Origin: B1-G15 sp964346135
GTDB taxonomy: Archaea; Thermoproteota; Bathyarchaeia; Bathyarchaeales; Bathyarchaeaceae
DNA: 21,342 nt
NCBI GenBank assembly: GCA_964346135.1
Contig: CAYFTS010000103.1
Coordinates: 1 to 21,342 of the forward strand
Direction: 5' to 3'
The notes below the pieces were generated by a model. That model was not told the DNA's origin. It did no database searches and saw only the letters and a program-made list of their open reading frames with translations. This document shows, piece by piece, positions 7,350-15,301 of this stretch (positions are counted from its first letter, which is position 1; each line of letters opens with the position of its first letter). The position numbers and the translations under genes are program-made.

Positions 7350-8843
7350 TTGAAATCCGTAATTAAACAGATGCACCGATTTTTTGATCCTAAATCAGTT
7401 GCAGTTGTGGGAGCTTCCCGCAAAACCACGAAAGCTGGCTATGTTATCTTCAAAAACTTTGCGGTAAACAAGCGGAGAGGCATATTTAAAGGAGAACTAT
7501 ACCCAGTAAACCCCCACGAAGAATCTATCCTCGCTTTCAAATGCTATCCCTCAATCACAGAAATCATTGGAGACGTAGAACTAGTCGTTATCGTGGTTCC
7601 TGCAAAAGTTGTTCCCACGATCATGAAAGATGCAGCAACCAAAGGCGTTAAGGCAGTGGTGATAATCAGTGCTGGCTTCAGTGAAATTGGGAACCATAAG
7701 CTGGAGCAAGAGGTGACAGATATCGCTAAAAACGCTGGGATTCGAGTGTTGGGTCCAAACTGCCTCGGGGTCTACGGCTCCCACAGAGGCGTAGACATGC
7801 TTTTCCTGCCAGAAACTAAGATACTAATAACTGGAGACGAAGTGGTTGCCACTCCTCGTCCGATAGCGGGGCACATAGCTGTTGTCACACAGAGCGGTGC
7901 TTTCGGCGCTTCCGCTCTAGACCATTTGGCTGGTAGACAGTTAGGAGTGAGCAAGTTTGTGAGTTTCGGAAACAAATGTGATGTCGAAGAGTCGGAGATG
8001 CTTAGTTATCTCTTACATGATGAGAAAACACGGGTCATCCTCCTTTACGCCGAGAGCATAGAGGAAGGGAGGAGGTTCATGGAAGTTGCAAGAGAGGTTA
8101 CTAAGAAAAAACCCATAGTTGCTTTAAAGTCAGGTAGAACAAAAGCTGGAGCGAGAGCAGCCATGTCTCACACAGGAGCAATCGCTGGTTCTGATCGTAT
8201 CTACGAAACAGTTTTCACGCAAGTCGGAGTGATGAGAGTGGAAGACATGGAGGAATTCTTCGACGTAGGCAAAGCCATGGCTTTTCAACCTCCAGCAGCT
8301 GGAAATAACATTGCAGTAGTCACTGACGCTGGTGGACCCGCCATCATGGTGGTTGATGAATTTGAATTGAGGGGAATAAACGTAAAGGAGTTCTCCGATG
8401 AGACCGTTCAAAAATTTGAGAAACTGAAGAAAAAAGGAGAAATTCCTTCCTTCGCGACAAACATAAATCCCTTAGACCTAACTGGTTCTGCTACTTCTGA
8501 TATGTTTGAAAAAAGCACGAGGATAGTGTTAGAAGACCCGGAAGTCTACGGCGTCGTCGTGGTTGGTTTACATCATGTTCCAGCCTTACAAGAGGACTTC
8601 GTTGATAGGATAGCAAACTTGTCAAAAAACTACTCCAAGCCCGTGGTGGCATGTGATATTGGTGAAACCGAAATGGCACTTTACATCCGATCTAGGTTTG
8701 ACAAACTGGGAGTTCCCGCCTATCCGTCACCGGAAGATGCTGCACGAGCCATGATTGCCCTTGTCAAATATGGGCTGTATCTTAAGAAGAACAGTAGTTT
8801 TGAACAATACCTAGAAACGTTCAAGAAAAGAAATCGTATGTAA
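7350..8843 (+). CDS. acdA: ADP-forming acetyl/acyl-CoA synthetase alpha subunit
   Basis: A protein of 497 residues starting with TTG at 7350, chosen for the strong GGAGGGG site (7336-7342) 7 bases upstream. Domains in order: CoA-binding Rossmann domain (FFDPKSVAVVGASRKTTKAG, residues 11-30), then two succinyl-CoA-ligase-like domains (VTQSGAFGASALDHLA, 179-194; AAMSHTGAIAGSD, 270-282). H274 is the phosphohistidine. The NPLDLTG and DAGGPAIM motifs follow. The enzyme converts acyl-CoA, ADP and phosphate to acid, CoA and ATP, the usual archaeal acetate- and peptide-fermentation energy step. The ATP-grasp beta subunit, often fused or adjacent, is absent here and must be encoded elsewhere. With the ACDS genes it suggests acetate formation from acetyl-CoA (inference). 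Confidence 0.93.
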   Translation: MKSVIKQMHRFFDPKSVAVVGASRKTTKAGYVIFKNFAVNKRRGIFKGELYPVNPHEESILAFKCYPSITEIIGDVELVVIVVPAKVVPTIMKDAATKGVKAVVIISAGFSEIGNHKLEQEVTDIAKNAGIRVLGPNCLGVYGSHRGVDMLFLPETKILITGDEVVATPRPIAGHIAVVTQSGAFGASALDHLAGRQLGVSKFVSFGNKCDVEESEMLSYLLHDEKTRVILLYAESIEEGRRFMEVAREVTKKKPIVALKSGRTKAGARAAMSHTGAIAGSDRIYETVFTQVGVMRVEDMEEFFDVGKAMAFQPPAAGNNIAVVTDAGGPAIMVVDEFELRGINVKEFSDETVQKFEKLKKKGEIPSFATNINPLDLTGSATSDMFEKSTRIVLEDPEVYGVVVVGLHHVPALQEDFVDRIANLSKNYSKPVVACDIGETEMALYIRSRFDKLGVPAYPSPEDAARAMIALVKYGLYLKKNSSFEQYLETFKKRNRM

Positions 8844-8888
8844 AACATCACACTAAACCTGAATAACTGGTGTTAATCAAGCGCGCAA

Positions 8889-8926
8889 TTTTTAATAACA
8901 TAGTTACTAGTCTCTGTTTGAAGGAG
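8889..8926 (+). promoter_or_regulatory. Promoter and ribosome site of the ureohydrolase gene
   Basis: TATA-like TTTTTAATAACA (8889-8900) followed by AAGGAG (8921-8926). The Shine-Dalgarno site lies 8 bases before TTG 8935 and decides that start. Confidence 0.55.
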
Positions 8927-8934
8927 ATAGAGAC

Positions 8935-9846
8935 TTGAAAGAAACTGAAGAAAGCGTCATAGAGGATTACTGTTACCAACTAGTTATTGGCGATGCTAAA
9001 AGCAAGCTTGAAAAGGCGGATATTGCTGTGATAGGTGTTCCCTTTGAAAGCACCGTAACTGGTAGACCCGGCACGAGATTTGGACCGAGATCTATAAGAG
9101 GAGTCTTCAGAAACTTCTGGACATACAATCTCCATTTGGAAGTTGACCCATTTGAGGTTCTGAAAATCGTGGATTATGGAGATTTAGAGGTGATTCACGG
9201 AAACTTTGAGGCTACCAGCTCCCTGATTGAGAGGGCTACATCTGAAATTCTATCGTCTGGAGCAACGCCTTGCGTATTAGGTGGAGAACACACAATCTCA
9301 TATCCAGTGGTAAAGATGATAGGCGGCGGCATTGGAGTTATCCAGTTTGACGCCCACATGGACTTGTTTGACACATTCGAAGGACAAAAACTTTCCCACG
9401 CAACAGCCATCAGACGAGTACATGAGGTTGTTGGTCCCAAAAACGTGGCGCACATTGGGATAAGAACGGCTTCTATTGAAGAGCATTCATACGCAAAAAA
9501 GGCAGGAATAAAGTATTACACTCCATTGGATGTGGAAAAGAAAGGAATGGATAGAATAATGTCAGATGTTCTCAGAAGCATGGAACACTTGAATGGAATT
9601 TACGTCACCATTGACATCGATGCCTTGGACCCTTGCTATGCTCCTGGGACTGGTTTTCACGAGCCAGATGGTCTTTCAATAAGGGAGATGATAACTGCGA
9701 TTCACTCGTTAGATGGGTCAAGGCTGGTGGGAATGGACCTCGTTGAAGTGTCACCTGCAGGAGAATTCGATCCAACACCTTCAGTGGCGACAAAACTTAT
9801 TATAGAAACCTTCAGCGTTATTGCCCGCGACAAAGTTAAACGATGA
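8935..9846 (+). CDS. speB: Arginase/agmatinase-family ureohydrolase
   Basis: A protein of 303 residues starting with TTG. The binuclear Mn site is complete: GGEH (H119), D139-A-H141-M-D143, and D227-I-D229-A-L-D232. The IGVPFEST, GRPGTRFGPRSIR (43-55) and MDLVEVSPAGEFD (267-279) motifs are typical of agmatinases. The reaction is hydrolysis of a guanidino group to urea, classically agmatine to putrescine. Two substrate-side motifs differ from canonical agmatinase as I remember it: SHATAIRR where SHGTPFRR is usual, and HEPDGLS where PEPGGLT is usual. Another guanidino substrate is therefore possible. Nearby genes for amidinotransferase, carbamoyltransferase and carbamate kinase suggest guanidino/arginine metabolism. 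The gene symbol denotes family only. Confidence 0.88.
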   Translation: MKETEESVIEDYCYQLVIGDAKSKLEKADIAVIGVPFESTVTGRPGTRFGPRSIRGVFRNFWTYNLHLEVDPFEVLKIVDYGDLEVIHGNFEATSSLIERATSEILSSGATPCVLGGEHTISYPVVKMIGGGIGVIQFDAHMDLFDTFEGQKLSHATAIRRVHEVVGPKNVAHIGIRTASIEEHSYAKKAGIKYYTPLDVEKKGMDRIMSDVLRSMEHLNGIYVTIDIDALDPCYAPGTGFHEPDGLSIREMITAIHSLDGSRLVGMDLVEVSPAGEFDPTPSVATKLIIETFSVIARDKVKR

Positions 9847-9916
9847 GCAGGAAAAACCCTTGAAAAGCTATCATTTATCTTGTGTTGCAGTTAAAAAAAT
9901 AGTTGGTTTGTATTTT

Positions 9917-10282
9917 TCAGTGCCAGTTCTTTAGCCATTTAGCAACTTTTTGAAACAATAGGCTCGTTGACATGTCAATGACTGGGACAATAATTCTTTC
10001 TTTGGTTTCGATTGTAGGGCGGTGTTGTGGCATCACGGCGTAATTTACAAATGCCCAGTAAACTCTTTTTTCTTCAATAAGAGCTTTTGCGGCTATTTCA
10101 GTGCTTGCTGGCAAAGGATAATAAATAAATGCAACTCCCTCTGCCCAATATAAGCCAGTCAGTTTTCCTCCAGTAGCTATGTTTGCAAACCGTGCCAAAT
10201 CATCGGGTGTTGAAAACCGATTGCACTCCATGATGACAATCTCTTTGAAAGGTTCGTATTTAATGACTGTTCCACTCTCCAT
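9917..10282 (-). CDS. Conserved-looking hypothetical protein
   Basis: A protein of 121 residues that I do not recognise. The open frame begins at ATG 10300, but an excellent AGGAGGT site (complement of 10289-10295) lies 6 bases before ATG 10282 and overlaps the earlier codons, so 10282 is the real start. The sequence is soluble-looking: alternating strands and helices (TVIKYEPFKEIVIMECNRF, then a DDLARFANIATGGK helix, then AEGVAFIYYPLP), with aromatic residues near the C-terminus (KVAKWLKNWH). No signal peptide, membrane span or cysteine motif is present. It is convergent with the ureohydrolase gene and divergent from inositol-phosphate synthase. No function can be proposed. Confidence 0.7.
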   Translation of the reverse strand: MESGTVIKYEPFKEIVIMECNRFSTPDDLARFANIATGGKLTGLYWAEGVAFIYYPLPASTEIAAKALIEEKRVYWAFVNYAVMPQHRPTIETKERIIVPVIDMSTSLLFQKVAKWLKNWH

Positions 10283-10360
10283 GTCTAAACCTCCTGCCAT
10301 AACGTTTATTGAGCGAAACTCCTTTTTACCTTTGCCCCACGAACACGTTGAGGCACAAGT

Positions 10361-10415
10361 TAAATTAAGAACTTGGAGACAAAGCGCTTTTCTAAAAGAT
10401 TTAGTTATGGAGGAG
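10361..10415 (+). promoter_or_regulatory. Promoter and start-deciding ribosome site of inositol-phosphate synthase
   Basis: TATA-like TAAATTA (10361-10367) would start transcription near 10390. GGAGGAG (10409-10415) sits 5 bases before TTG 10421. An earlier in-frame TTG at 10373 lies too close to the TATA box to be transcribed from it. Confidence 0.6.
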
Positions 10416-10420
10416 CTGAT

Positions 10421-11500
10421 TTGCCAGAAATTAGAGTTGGAATTGTTGGAGTCGGCAACTGCGCATCAGCTCTCGTTCAGGGAGTTGAATACTACAGGAA
10501 GGTAACAAAAGAAGCAAAGGTTCCTGGACTGATGCATGTAAACTTTGGAGGCTACCACATCCGCGACATAAGGTTTGTAGCTGCCTTTGACGTAAATAAA
10601 AACAAAATTGGAAAAGACTTAAGTGAAGCCATATTCACTGAGCCAAACTCATGTGTAAACTTTGCAAAAGCTCCTAAACTAGGCGTTAAAGTTTTCCCCG
10701 GGCCAGTTCTTGACGGCGTTGCTCCTCACATGAAAGACCCTTTCAAAACATACGATGAGACAAGAGTGAAGGCTCTGAACGTTTCAGATGTTCTTAAAGA
10801 GACGGAAACAGACGTCTTGATTAATTTTCTGCCAGTGGGAAGTTATGAAGCTACTTGTTACTATGCACAGATGGCTCTTGATTCTGGCTGCGCGTTTGTA
10901 AACTGCATACCCGAGTTTGTGGCTTCAAATCCTGTCTGGAGTAAGAAATTTGAAGAAAAAGAGTTGCCAGTGGCGGGTGATGATGTAAAGAGTCAGCTTG
11001 GAGCCACAATTCTCCACCGAAACTTGGTTAAGCTATGTGTAGACCGGGGAGTTGTGGTGGAGGAAACGTATCAGCTTAATCTTGGTGGAAACACTGACTT
11101 TCAGAACATGACTGTGGAGAAACGATTGAAAACTAAGAGAATCAGCAAAACCGAAGCCGTTACAAGTATGATTCCTTACAAGGTTCCAACAAGAATAGGA
11201 CCGTCCGACTACGTTCCCTTTCTTGGCGACAGAAAAATCTGCTATATTTTAATTAAAGGAAAAAAATTTGGAAACCAACCAGTCGCGGTAAAAGCTAAAC
11301 TGGAAGTGGAAGACTCGCCTAACAGCGCTGGAGTAGTTATCGACGTTATTAGAGCTGTGAAACTGGCGTTGGATAGAAAGATAAGCGGTCCGTTAATCAG
11401 CATCTCTTCATACGCTTTCAAGCATCCGCCAGTTCAGGTTCCTGATGACCTAGCGAGACAGTGGGTTGAAGATTTCATAACTGGAAAACGCAAACAATGA
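10421..11500 (+). CDS. ino1: myo-Inositol-1-phosphate synthase
   Basis: A protein of 359 residues from TTG 10421, selected by the GGAGGAG site. The NAD-binding motif VGIVGVGNCASALVQGVEYY (about residues 6-25) is the prokaryotic MIPS signature. AAFDVNKNKIG, INFLPVGSYEAT, PVAGDDVKSQLGATILHR and LNLGGNTDF follow in family order. The catalytic C-terminal part has KLEVEDSPNSAGVVIDVIR. It converts glucose-6-phosphate to 1L-myo-inositol-1-phosphate with internal NAD recycling. In archaea the product feeds inositol ether phospholipids and, in some, inositol-based solutes. Length is in line with the shorter actinobacterial/archaeal type (about 360-390). It is convergent with the nuclease gene, 23 bases apart, and no lipid gene is adjacent. 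Confidence 0.95.
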   Translation: MPEIRVGIVGVGNCASALVQGVEYYRKVTKEAKVPGLMHVNFGGYHIRDIRFVAAFDVNKNKIGKDLSEAIFTEPNSCVNFAKAPKLGVKVFPGPVLDGVAPHMKDPFKTYDETRVKALNVSDVLKETETDVLINFLPVGSYEATCYYAQMALDSGCAFVNCIPEFVASNPVWSKKFEEKELPVAGDDVKSQLGATILHRNLVKLCVDRGVVVEETYQLNLGGNTDFQNMTVEKRLKTKRISKTEAVTSMIPYKVPTRIGPSDYVPFLGDRKICYILIKGKKFGNQPVAVKAKLEVEDSPNSAGVVIDVIRAVKLALDRKISGPLISISSYAFKHPPVQVPDDLARQWVEDFITGKRKQ

Positions 11501-11523
11501 CTCAAACGTAAGGTACAAAATTG

Positions 11524-12534
11524 CTAAGCATCACGATTAGCCGGAAGAGGTTTTGCTGGAATGTTCAGCCGCTTCTGAATCTCCTTTGCCAATGCCACAG
11601 CAGCTCCACCTCGATAATTGTCAGTTACCACCAACTTCGGATTACTTTCCCCAACATACCTAAGCAACTCCGTGAAGTCAGAGTGATCGCTTAAAGCAAC
11701 CACGTACTCATTTTCAGCTATTCTACGATAAGGACTTTCGAACTCCCACCCGCTAAGACATATACGTAAAGCATCTTTTCCAACATATCTTCTGGAGCCC
11801 ATGTGATAAAAAGCAAGATAAGAGTCGCGGTTCTGCACCATCAACTGGGCTTCTTCATCGCTAGATAATAAGTACCTTCCAAATCTCATTCCATGCTTCT
11901 CACAAATCTTCGAAACCCTGAAAACTTTATCTGGAGCCACGAAAGGAACTGTCAATCCAACCCTATGCAAAATTTGCATAACCTCTTGAAGCTTACCGTA
12001 ATAACCAAACAAATAGACTGGGCCTTTCTTCAACCCTTGCTCCACCAACGAAACGAGGATTCTCTCCACCGTTTTTTTGAAAGGCCTAACGCGATATGGA
12101 GTTCCATAAGTCGCCTCCATTACCAGAACATCACTTTCAACAATCTGTGTTTGAGGCAATCTAAAATCGCTAGAGTATAAAATCCTCGTTCCCTCAGCAT
12201 CTTCTACAAGAACTTGAGCAGCGCCCAAGATGTGATCTGCATAGTGCAACGTCAACTGCTCATCTCCATACGTGAACTCTTCCCCATACTCAAGCGTCTT
12301 TATCTCTCCAGTCATCAAGAACAATGGGCCTTTCAAAGTGGCAATCAAGTCTTTTGTGGCAGGAGTCATCACCGTTGCCTCACATCCTTTCAAACTCTGT
12401 CTCAAGCCAAGCATGTGGTCGGAGTGAGCATGAGTGACTACTCTCAAAGGCTTAGTTTCATCAAACCCATCGCAAGCCACATGTTTTCCTAACAGAACTG
12501 CTCCTTTCTCGGTGATAACGGCTTTCGAAAACAT
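11524..12534 (-). CDS. Metallo-beta-lactamase-fold nuclease, mRNA 3'-processing/SNM1-like (COG1236 type)
   Basis: A protein of 336 residues with the zinc motif T34-H35-A-H37-S-D39-H40. Later ligands are H101 (YADHILGAAQ), D123 (YSSDF) and H284 (LSDHSDF). EATYG (140-144) and CLSGW (259-263) are typical of the archaeal exonuclease-like proteins related to beta-CASP and SNM1 nucleases. It probably hydrolyses RNA or DNA phosphodiester bonds in the cytoplasm; the exact substrate cannot be read from sequence. It is shorter than KH-domain CPSF-type archaeal nucleases (about 630 residues) and has no KH domain. A TATA-like GTTTAAAC at 12566-12573 precedes ATG 12534 by about 35 bases, implying a very short leader. 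Confidence 0.82.
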   Translation of the reverse strand: MFSKAVITEKGAVLLGKHVACDGFDETKPLRVVTHAHSDHMLGLRQSLKGCEATVMTPATKDLIATLKGPLFLMTGEIKTLEYGEEFTYGDEQLTLHYADHILGAAQVLVEDAEGTRILYSSDFRLPQTQIVESDVLVMEATYGTPYRVRPFKKTVERILVSLVEQGLKKGPVYLFGYYGKLQEVMQILHRVGLTVPFVAPDKVFRVSKICEKHGMRFGRYLLSSDEEAQLMVQNRDSYLAFYHMGSRRYVGKDALRICLSGWEFESPYRRIAENEYVVALSDHSDFTELLRYVGESNPKLVVTDNYRGGAAVALAKEIQKRLNIPAKPLPANRDA

Positions 12535-12610
12535 CTATGATAACCGAATCTAGTTAGACTAATGGGTTTAAACAATTTTCGGAACCTAGAGCTTCTGCGG
12601 GTGCAACACG

Positions 12611-12620
12611 CATATATAGA
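12611..12620 (+). promoter_or_regulatory. TATA box for the saccharopine-dehydrogenase-like gene
   Basis: CATATATAGA, about 45 bases before ATG 12662, predicting a leader of roughly 20 bases. The divergent nuclease promoter lies at 12566-12573. Confidence 0.5.
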
Positions 12621-12661
12621 GTGACGTAGTATGATAAGAATTCTTCAAGGTTGGAAGTTAT

Positions 12662-13879
12662 ATGAAGATATGTGTAATTGGAGCTGGCGCTCAAGGCTCA
12701 GTCATAGCCAAAATTCTCGTGGAAGACCCTGAAATTGACAAAGTTGTTTTAGCCGACATAAACACGCAACTTCTGCAACGAGTAGCAAAAAAGATCGATA
12801 ACAGTAAACTTTCAACTGAACGTGTAGACGCAGGCAACTCAGATGATCTAACAAAAGTGCTGAAAGGCGCTGATGTTGTGGTAAACGCCACTCTAACTTA
12901 TTTCAATTTACCCATATTCAATTCGGCGTTAAAACATGGAGCAAATTACGTGGATCTTGCTCATGACTGGCCTTTAATAAAGAGGTTCTTGGAAAACCTC
13001 AAAATTAGCGATAAATGGAAGAAGGCAGGACTAACCGCCGTCAAGGCTCAAGGCATCACGCCAGGAGTCACTAATGTACTCGCCAGATACGCTACGGACA
13101 GTCTCGACAAGGTTGAGGAAATACACATAAAATCAGGGTGGAGGAATCCAAAAGAAGGAAAAATGGTTCCCACATGGTCGCCTGGGTGGTCTGTTGAAAT
13201 GGCGTTATTAATGTGGACCGCAGACCCGATAGTGTACGAGAATGGAGAATACAAAACGTATCCACCCTTCAGCGGAGTTGAAAACCACCCATTTCCAGAA
13301 CCGATGGGACCACGTACCCTTTGCTGGGTAGAACATGACGAGCCTGTGACGTTGCCACACTTCATAGGTAAAGGTGTAAAATACGTTGATTTCAAAGAGT
13401 CGGTTGACATAGTAGCGGGAATTTTAATAAATCTTGGATTGGCAGGCAAAGAATTCATAGAAGTTAAAGGGGTGAAAGTGAAACCGTTAGATGTTCTGCT
13501 TAAGTTGGCAAAACCAGCAATAGAAGAAATCGAAGAAACGGAGAATGCTCCTGAATTTCAAAAACTCAGCGGGCAAGAAGTGTATTCATGTAATGTTGCT
13601 CAAGTAATAGGTGAAAAAGCTGGCGAAAAAGTGGAAGAATATGTTTACCTCAAAACATCAATATCCGATATGCGTGAATGGATGCGAAGATACGGCACCA
13701 CGAACGGGTGGGTTCCCATTCCCGCAGCAGTAACGGCAAAAATGCTTGCTAAAGGAGAAATAGAAGCTATGGGAGTTATTGCTCCTGAATGTTTAGAGCC
13801 GGAGCCTTTCATGCGTAAACTCTCTGAAATGGGAATGGGCACGTTTCAAATGATCACTAAAAAGCAAGTTAGCGGATAA
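12662..13879 (+). CDS. Saccharopine-dehydrogenase-family NAD(P)-dependent oxidoreductase
   Basis: A protein of 405 residues. The Rossmann motif GAGAQGSVIA (residues 7-16) is followed by VVLADIN (28-34), ADVVVNAT (70-77) and the family hallmark GANYVDLAHDWP (93-104). AQGITPGVTNVLARY (129-143) matches the saccharopine dehydrogenase/lysine 6-dehydrogenase group, where GxxPGxxN lies near the amino-acid site. The C-terminal domain carries KSGWRNPKEG and a TFQM-type end. The likely reaction is NAD(P)-linked oxidation or reductive condensation of an amino acid such as lysine, saccharopine or ornithine; the substrate is not determined. It is convergent with the class III aminotransferase gene, 9 bases between stops. 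Transaminase and dehydrogenase could act in one pathway (inference). Confidence 0.85.
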   Translation: MKICVIGAGAQGSVIAKILVEDPEIDKVVLADINTQLLQRVAKKIDNSKLSTERVDAGNSDDLTKVLKGADVVVNATLTYFNLPIFNSALKHGANYVDLAHDWPLIKRFLENLKISDKWKKAGLTAVKAQGITPGVTNVLARYATDSLDKVEEIHIKSGWRNPKEGKMVPTWSPGWSVEMALLMWTADPIVYENGEYKTYPPFSGVENHPFPEPMGPRTLCWVEHDEPVTLPHFIGKGVKYVDFKESVDIVAGILINLGLAGKEFIEVKGVKVKPLDVLLKLAKPAIEEIEETENAPEFQKLSGQEVYSCNVAQVIGEKAGEKVEEYVYLKTSISDMREWMRRYGTTNGWVPIPAAVTAKMLAKGEIEAMGVIAPECLEPEPFMRKLSEMGMGTFQMITKKQVSG

Positions 13880-13888
13880 ATCCTCTTT

Positions 13889-15232
13889 CTAACTGCTTTT
13901 AACTTTACGTAGTGCTTCTCCCGATATTTCTATGGTTTTTGCAATATCCTCTTTTGTGTGTGCAATAGACATGTACCATTCTTCGAATTGAAGAGGTCCC
14001 CACGGAAGGACACCATTGTTAACCATGTTGAACCAAAATTCCCATGTCTTATCAAGGTCGTTGACTGTTGCAGTTCTGAAGTCTACTGGCGCAGTCTCTG
14101 TGAAGAATACGTATCCAACTGGTCCTATACCATTTAAAAACGCCTTGACGCCAGTATCCTCTATCATGTCCCTTACTCCTTTGTTTAGTTCCTCACCCAG
14201 ATCAGTTATGTAATTGTGCATTTTGTTAGTCATCACTTTTGTTAAGCAAGCTAAACCGGCAGCCACAGAGAGTGGATTTGCGCAGTAGGTGCCTCCATGT
14301 GAGGTTTGTCCACCAGGACCCAGCGTTTCCATGATGTCTCGTTTTCCTCCAAACGCTGCTAATGGAAGTCCTCCACCAATAGCTTTGGCAAGAGTTACCA
14401 TATCCGGCTTAATCTTATAGAGTTCACTGGCTCCACCGGGAGCAATTCGGCAACCCGTTTTAACCTCGTCGAAAATGAGAACGATGTTGTATTCCTCAGT
14501 GAGTTTTCGGATGTTCTTCAAGTAACCAGGTTTTGGAAGTATCACTCCACAATTTAACATCACTGGCTCCATTATTACTGCTGCGATTTTTCCTTCATGT
14601 TTTTTAAACAAGTTCTCCATAGCCTCTAGGTTGTTGTATGGAGCTATCAAGGTGTTCTTCGCAGTGTCTGTGGGTACTCCCTCTGACTCGATTACGGGAG
14701 TGGGGGCCCATTTTGGCCCTGCCTTTGCAAGGGGTGGATGTATGCTGACATAGACGTAGTCATGCTGTCCATGATAGGTGCCTTCTATCTTCACGATTTT
14801 GTCCTTACCAGTGTATGCTCTTGCAACCCTCACAGCGTGCATAGTGGCTTCGGTGCCTGAATTGGCAAACTGGAACATGTTCATCATCGGAAAGCGCCTT
14901 AGCAACTCCTTCATGTACAAGAAGTTCTTTTCGTGAGGCATCGTGTATGCGCTGGCCTTTTCTATTTGTTCTTTTACAGCGTTCACTATTGTTGGGTGGG
15001 CGTGTCCAGCTATGTTGATGCCGTAACCCATGAGATAATCTATGTACTCATTTCCGTCAACATCCCACACTCTGCTACCCTTTGCCTTGCTGATGAAGAA
15101 TGGATATGGCTTGAAATAACGAACAGAACTGCCAACTCCGCCAGGGATAACTTCTTTAGCTTCTTCCCACAGTTTTTTTGATTTCGGCGTTTTAGCAGTA
15201 TAGGCTTTAACGGTTTCTTCTTTAACCATCAT
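13889..15232 (-). CDS. Class III PLP aminotransferase, glutamate-1-semialdehyde-aminomutase-like
   Basis: A protein of 447 residues; an AAGGAG site precedes the first of two consecutive ATGs. PLP residues are visible: NSGTEA (124-129), GTYHG (151-155), D255 in IFDEV and the Schiff-base K283 in LAKAIGGGLPLAAFGG. Its fold and N-terminus (EVIPGGVGSSVRYF) resemble HemL. HemL normally has DEVMTGFR, whereas this protein has DEVKTGCRIAPGG, the pattern of other members of the family, so I do not call it hemL. It probably moves an amino group from a donor to an oxo acid or semialdehyde. It lies 69 bases downstream of the carbamoyltransferase on the same strand and is likely co-transcribed, linking it to ornithine-type metabolism (inference). 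Confidence 0.85.
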   Translation of the reverse strand: MMVKEETVKAYTAKTPKSKKLWEEAKEVIPGGVGSSVRYFKPYPFFISKAKGSRVWDVDGNEYIDYLMGYGINIAGHAHPTIVNAVKEQIEKASAYTMPHEKNFLYMKELLRRFPMMNMFQFANSGTEATMHAVRVARAYTGKDKIVKIEGTYHGQHDYVYVSIHPPLAKAGPKWAPTPVIESEGVPTDTAKNTLIAPYNNLEAMENLFKKHEGKIAAVIMEPVMLNCGVILPKPGYLKNIRKLTEEYNIVLIFDEVKTGCRIAPGGASELYKIKPDMVTLAKAIGGGLPLAAFGGKRDIMETLGPGGQTSHGGTYCANPLSVAAGLACLTKVMTNKMHNYITDLGEELNKGVRDMIEDTGVKAFLNGIGPVGYVFFTETAPVDFRTATVNDLDKTWEFWFNMVNNGVLPWGPLQFEEWYMSIAHTKEDIAKTIEISGEALRKVKSS

Positions 15233-15301
15233 TTACTTTCTCCTTTTCACACAATGAACTTTCCATTCTCGTTTTCTTCGCTTAAGAATTTTGCGCGTAT
15301 A

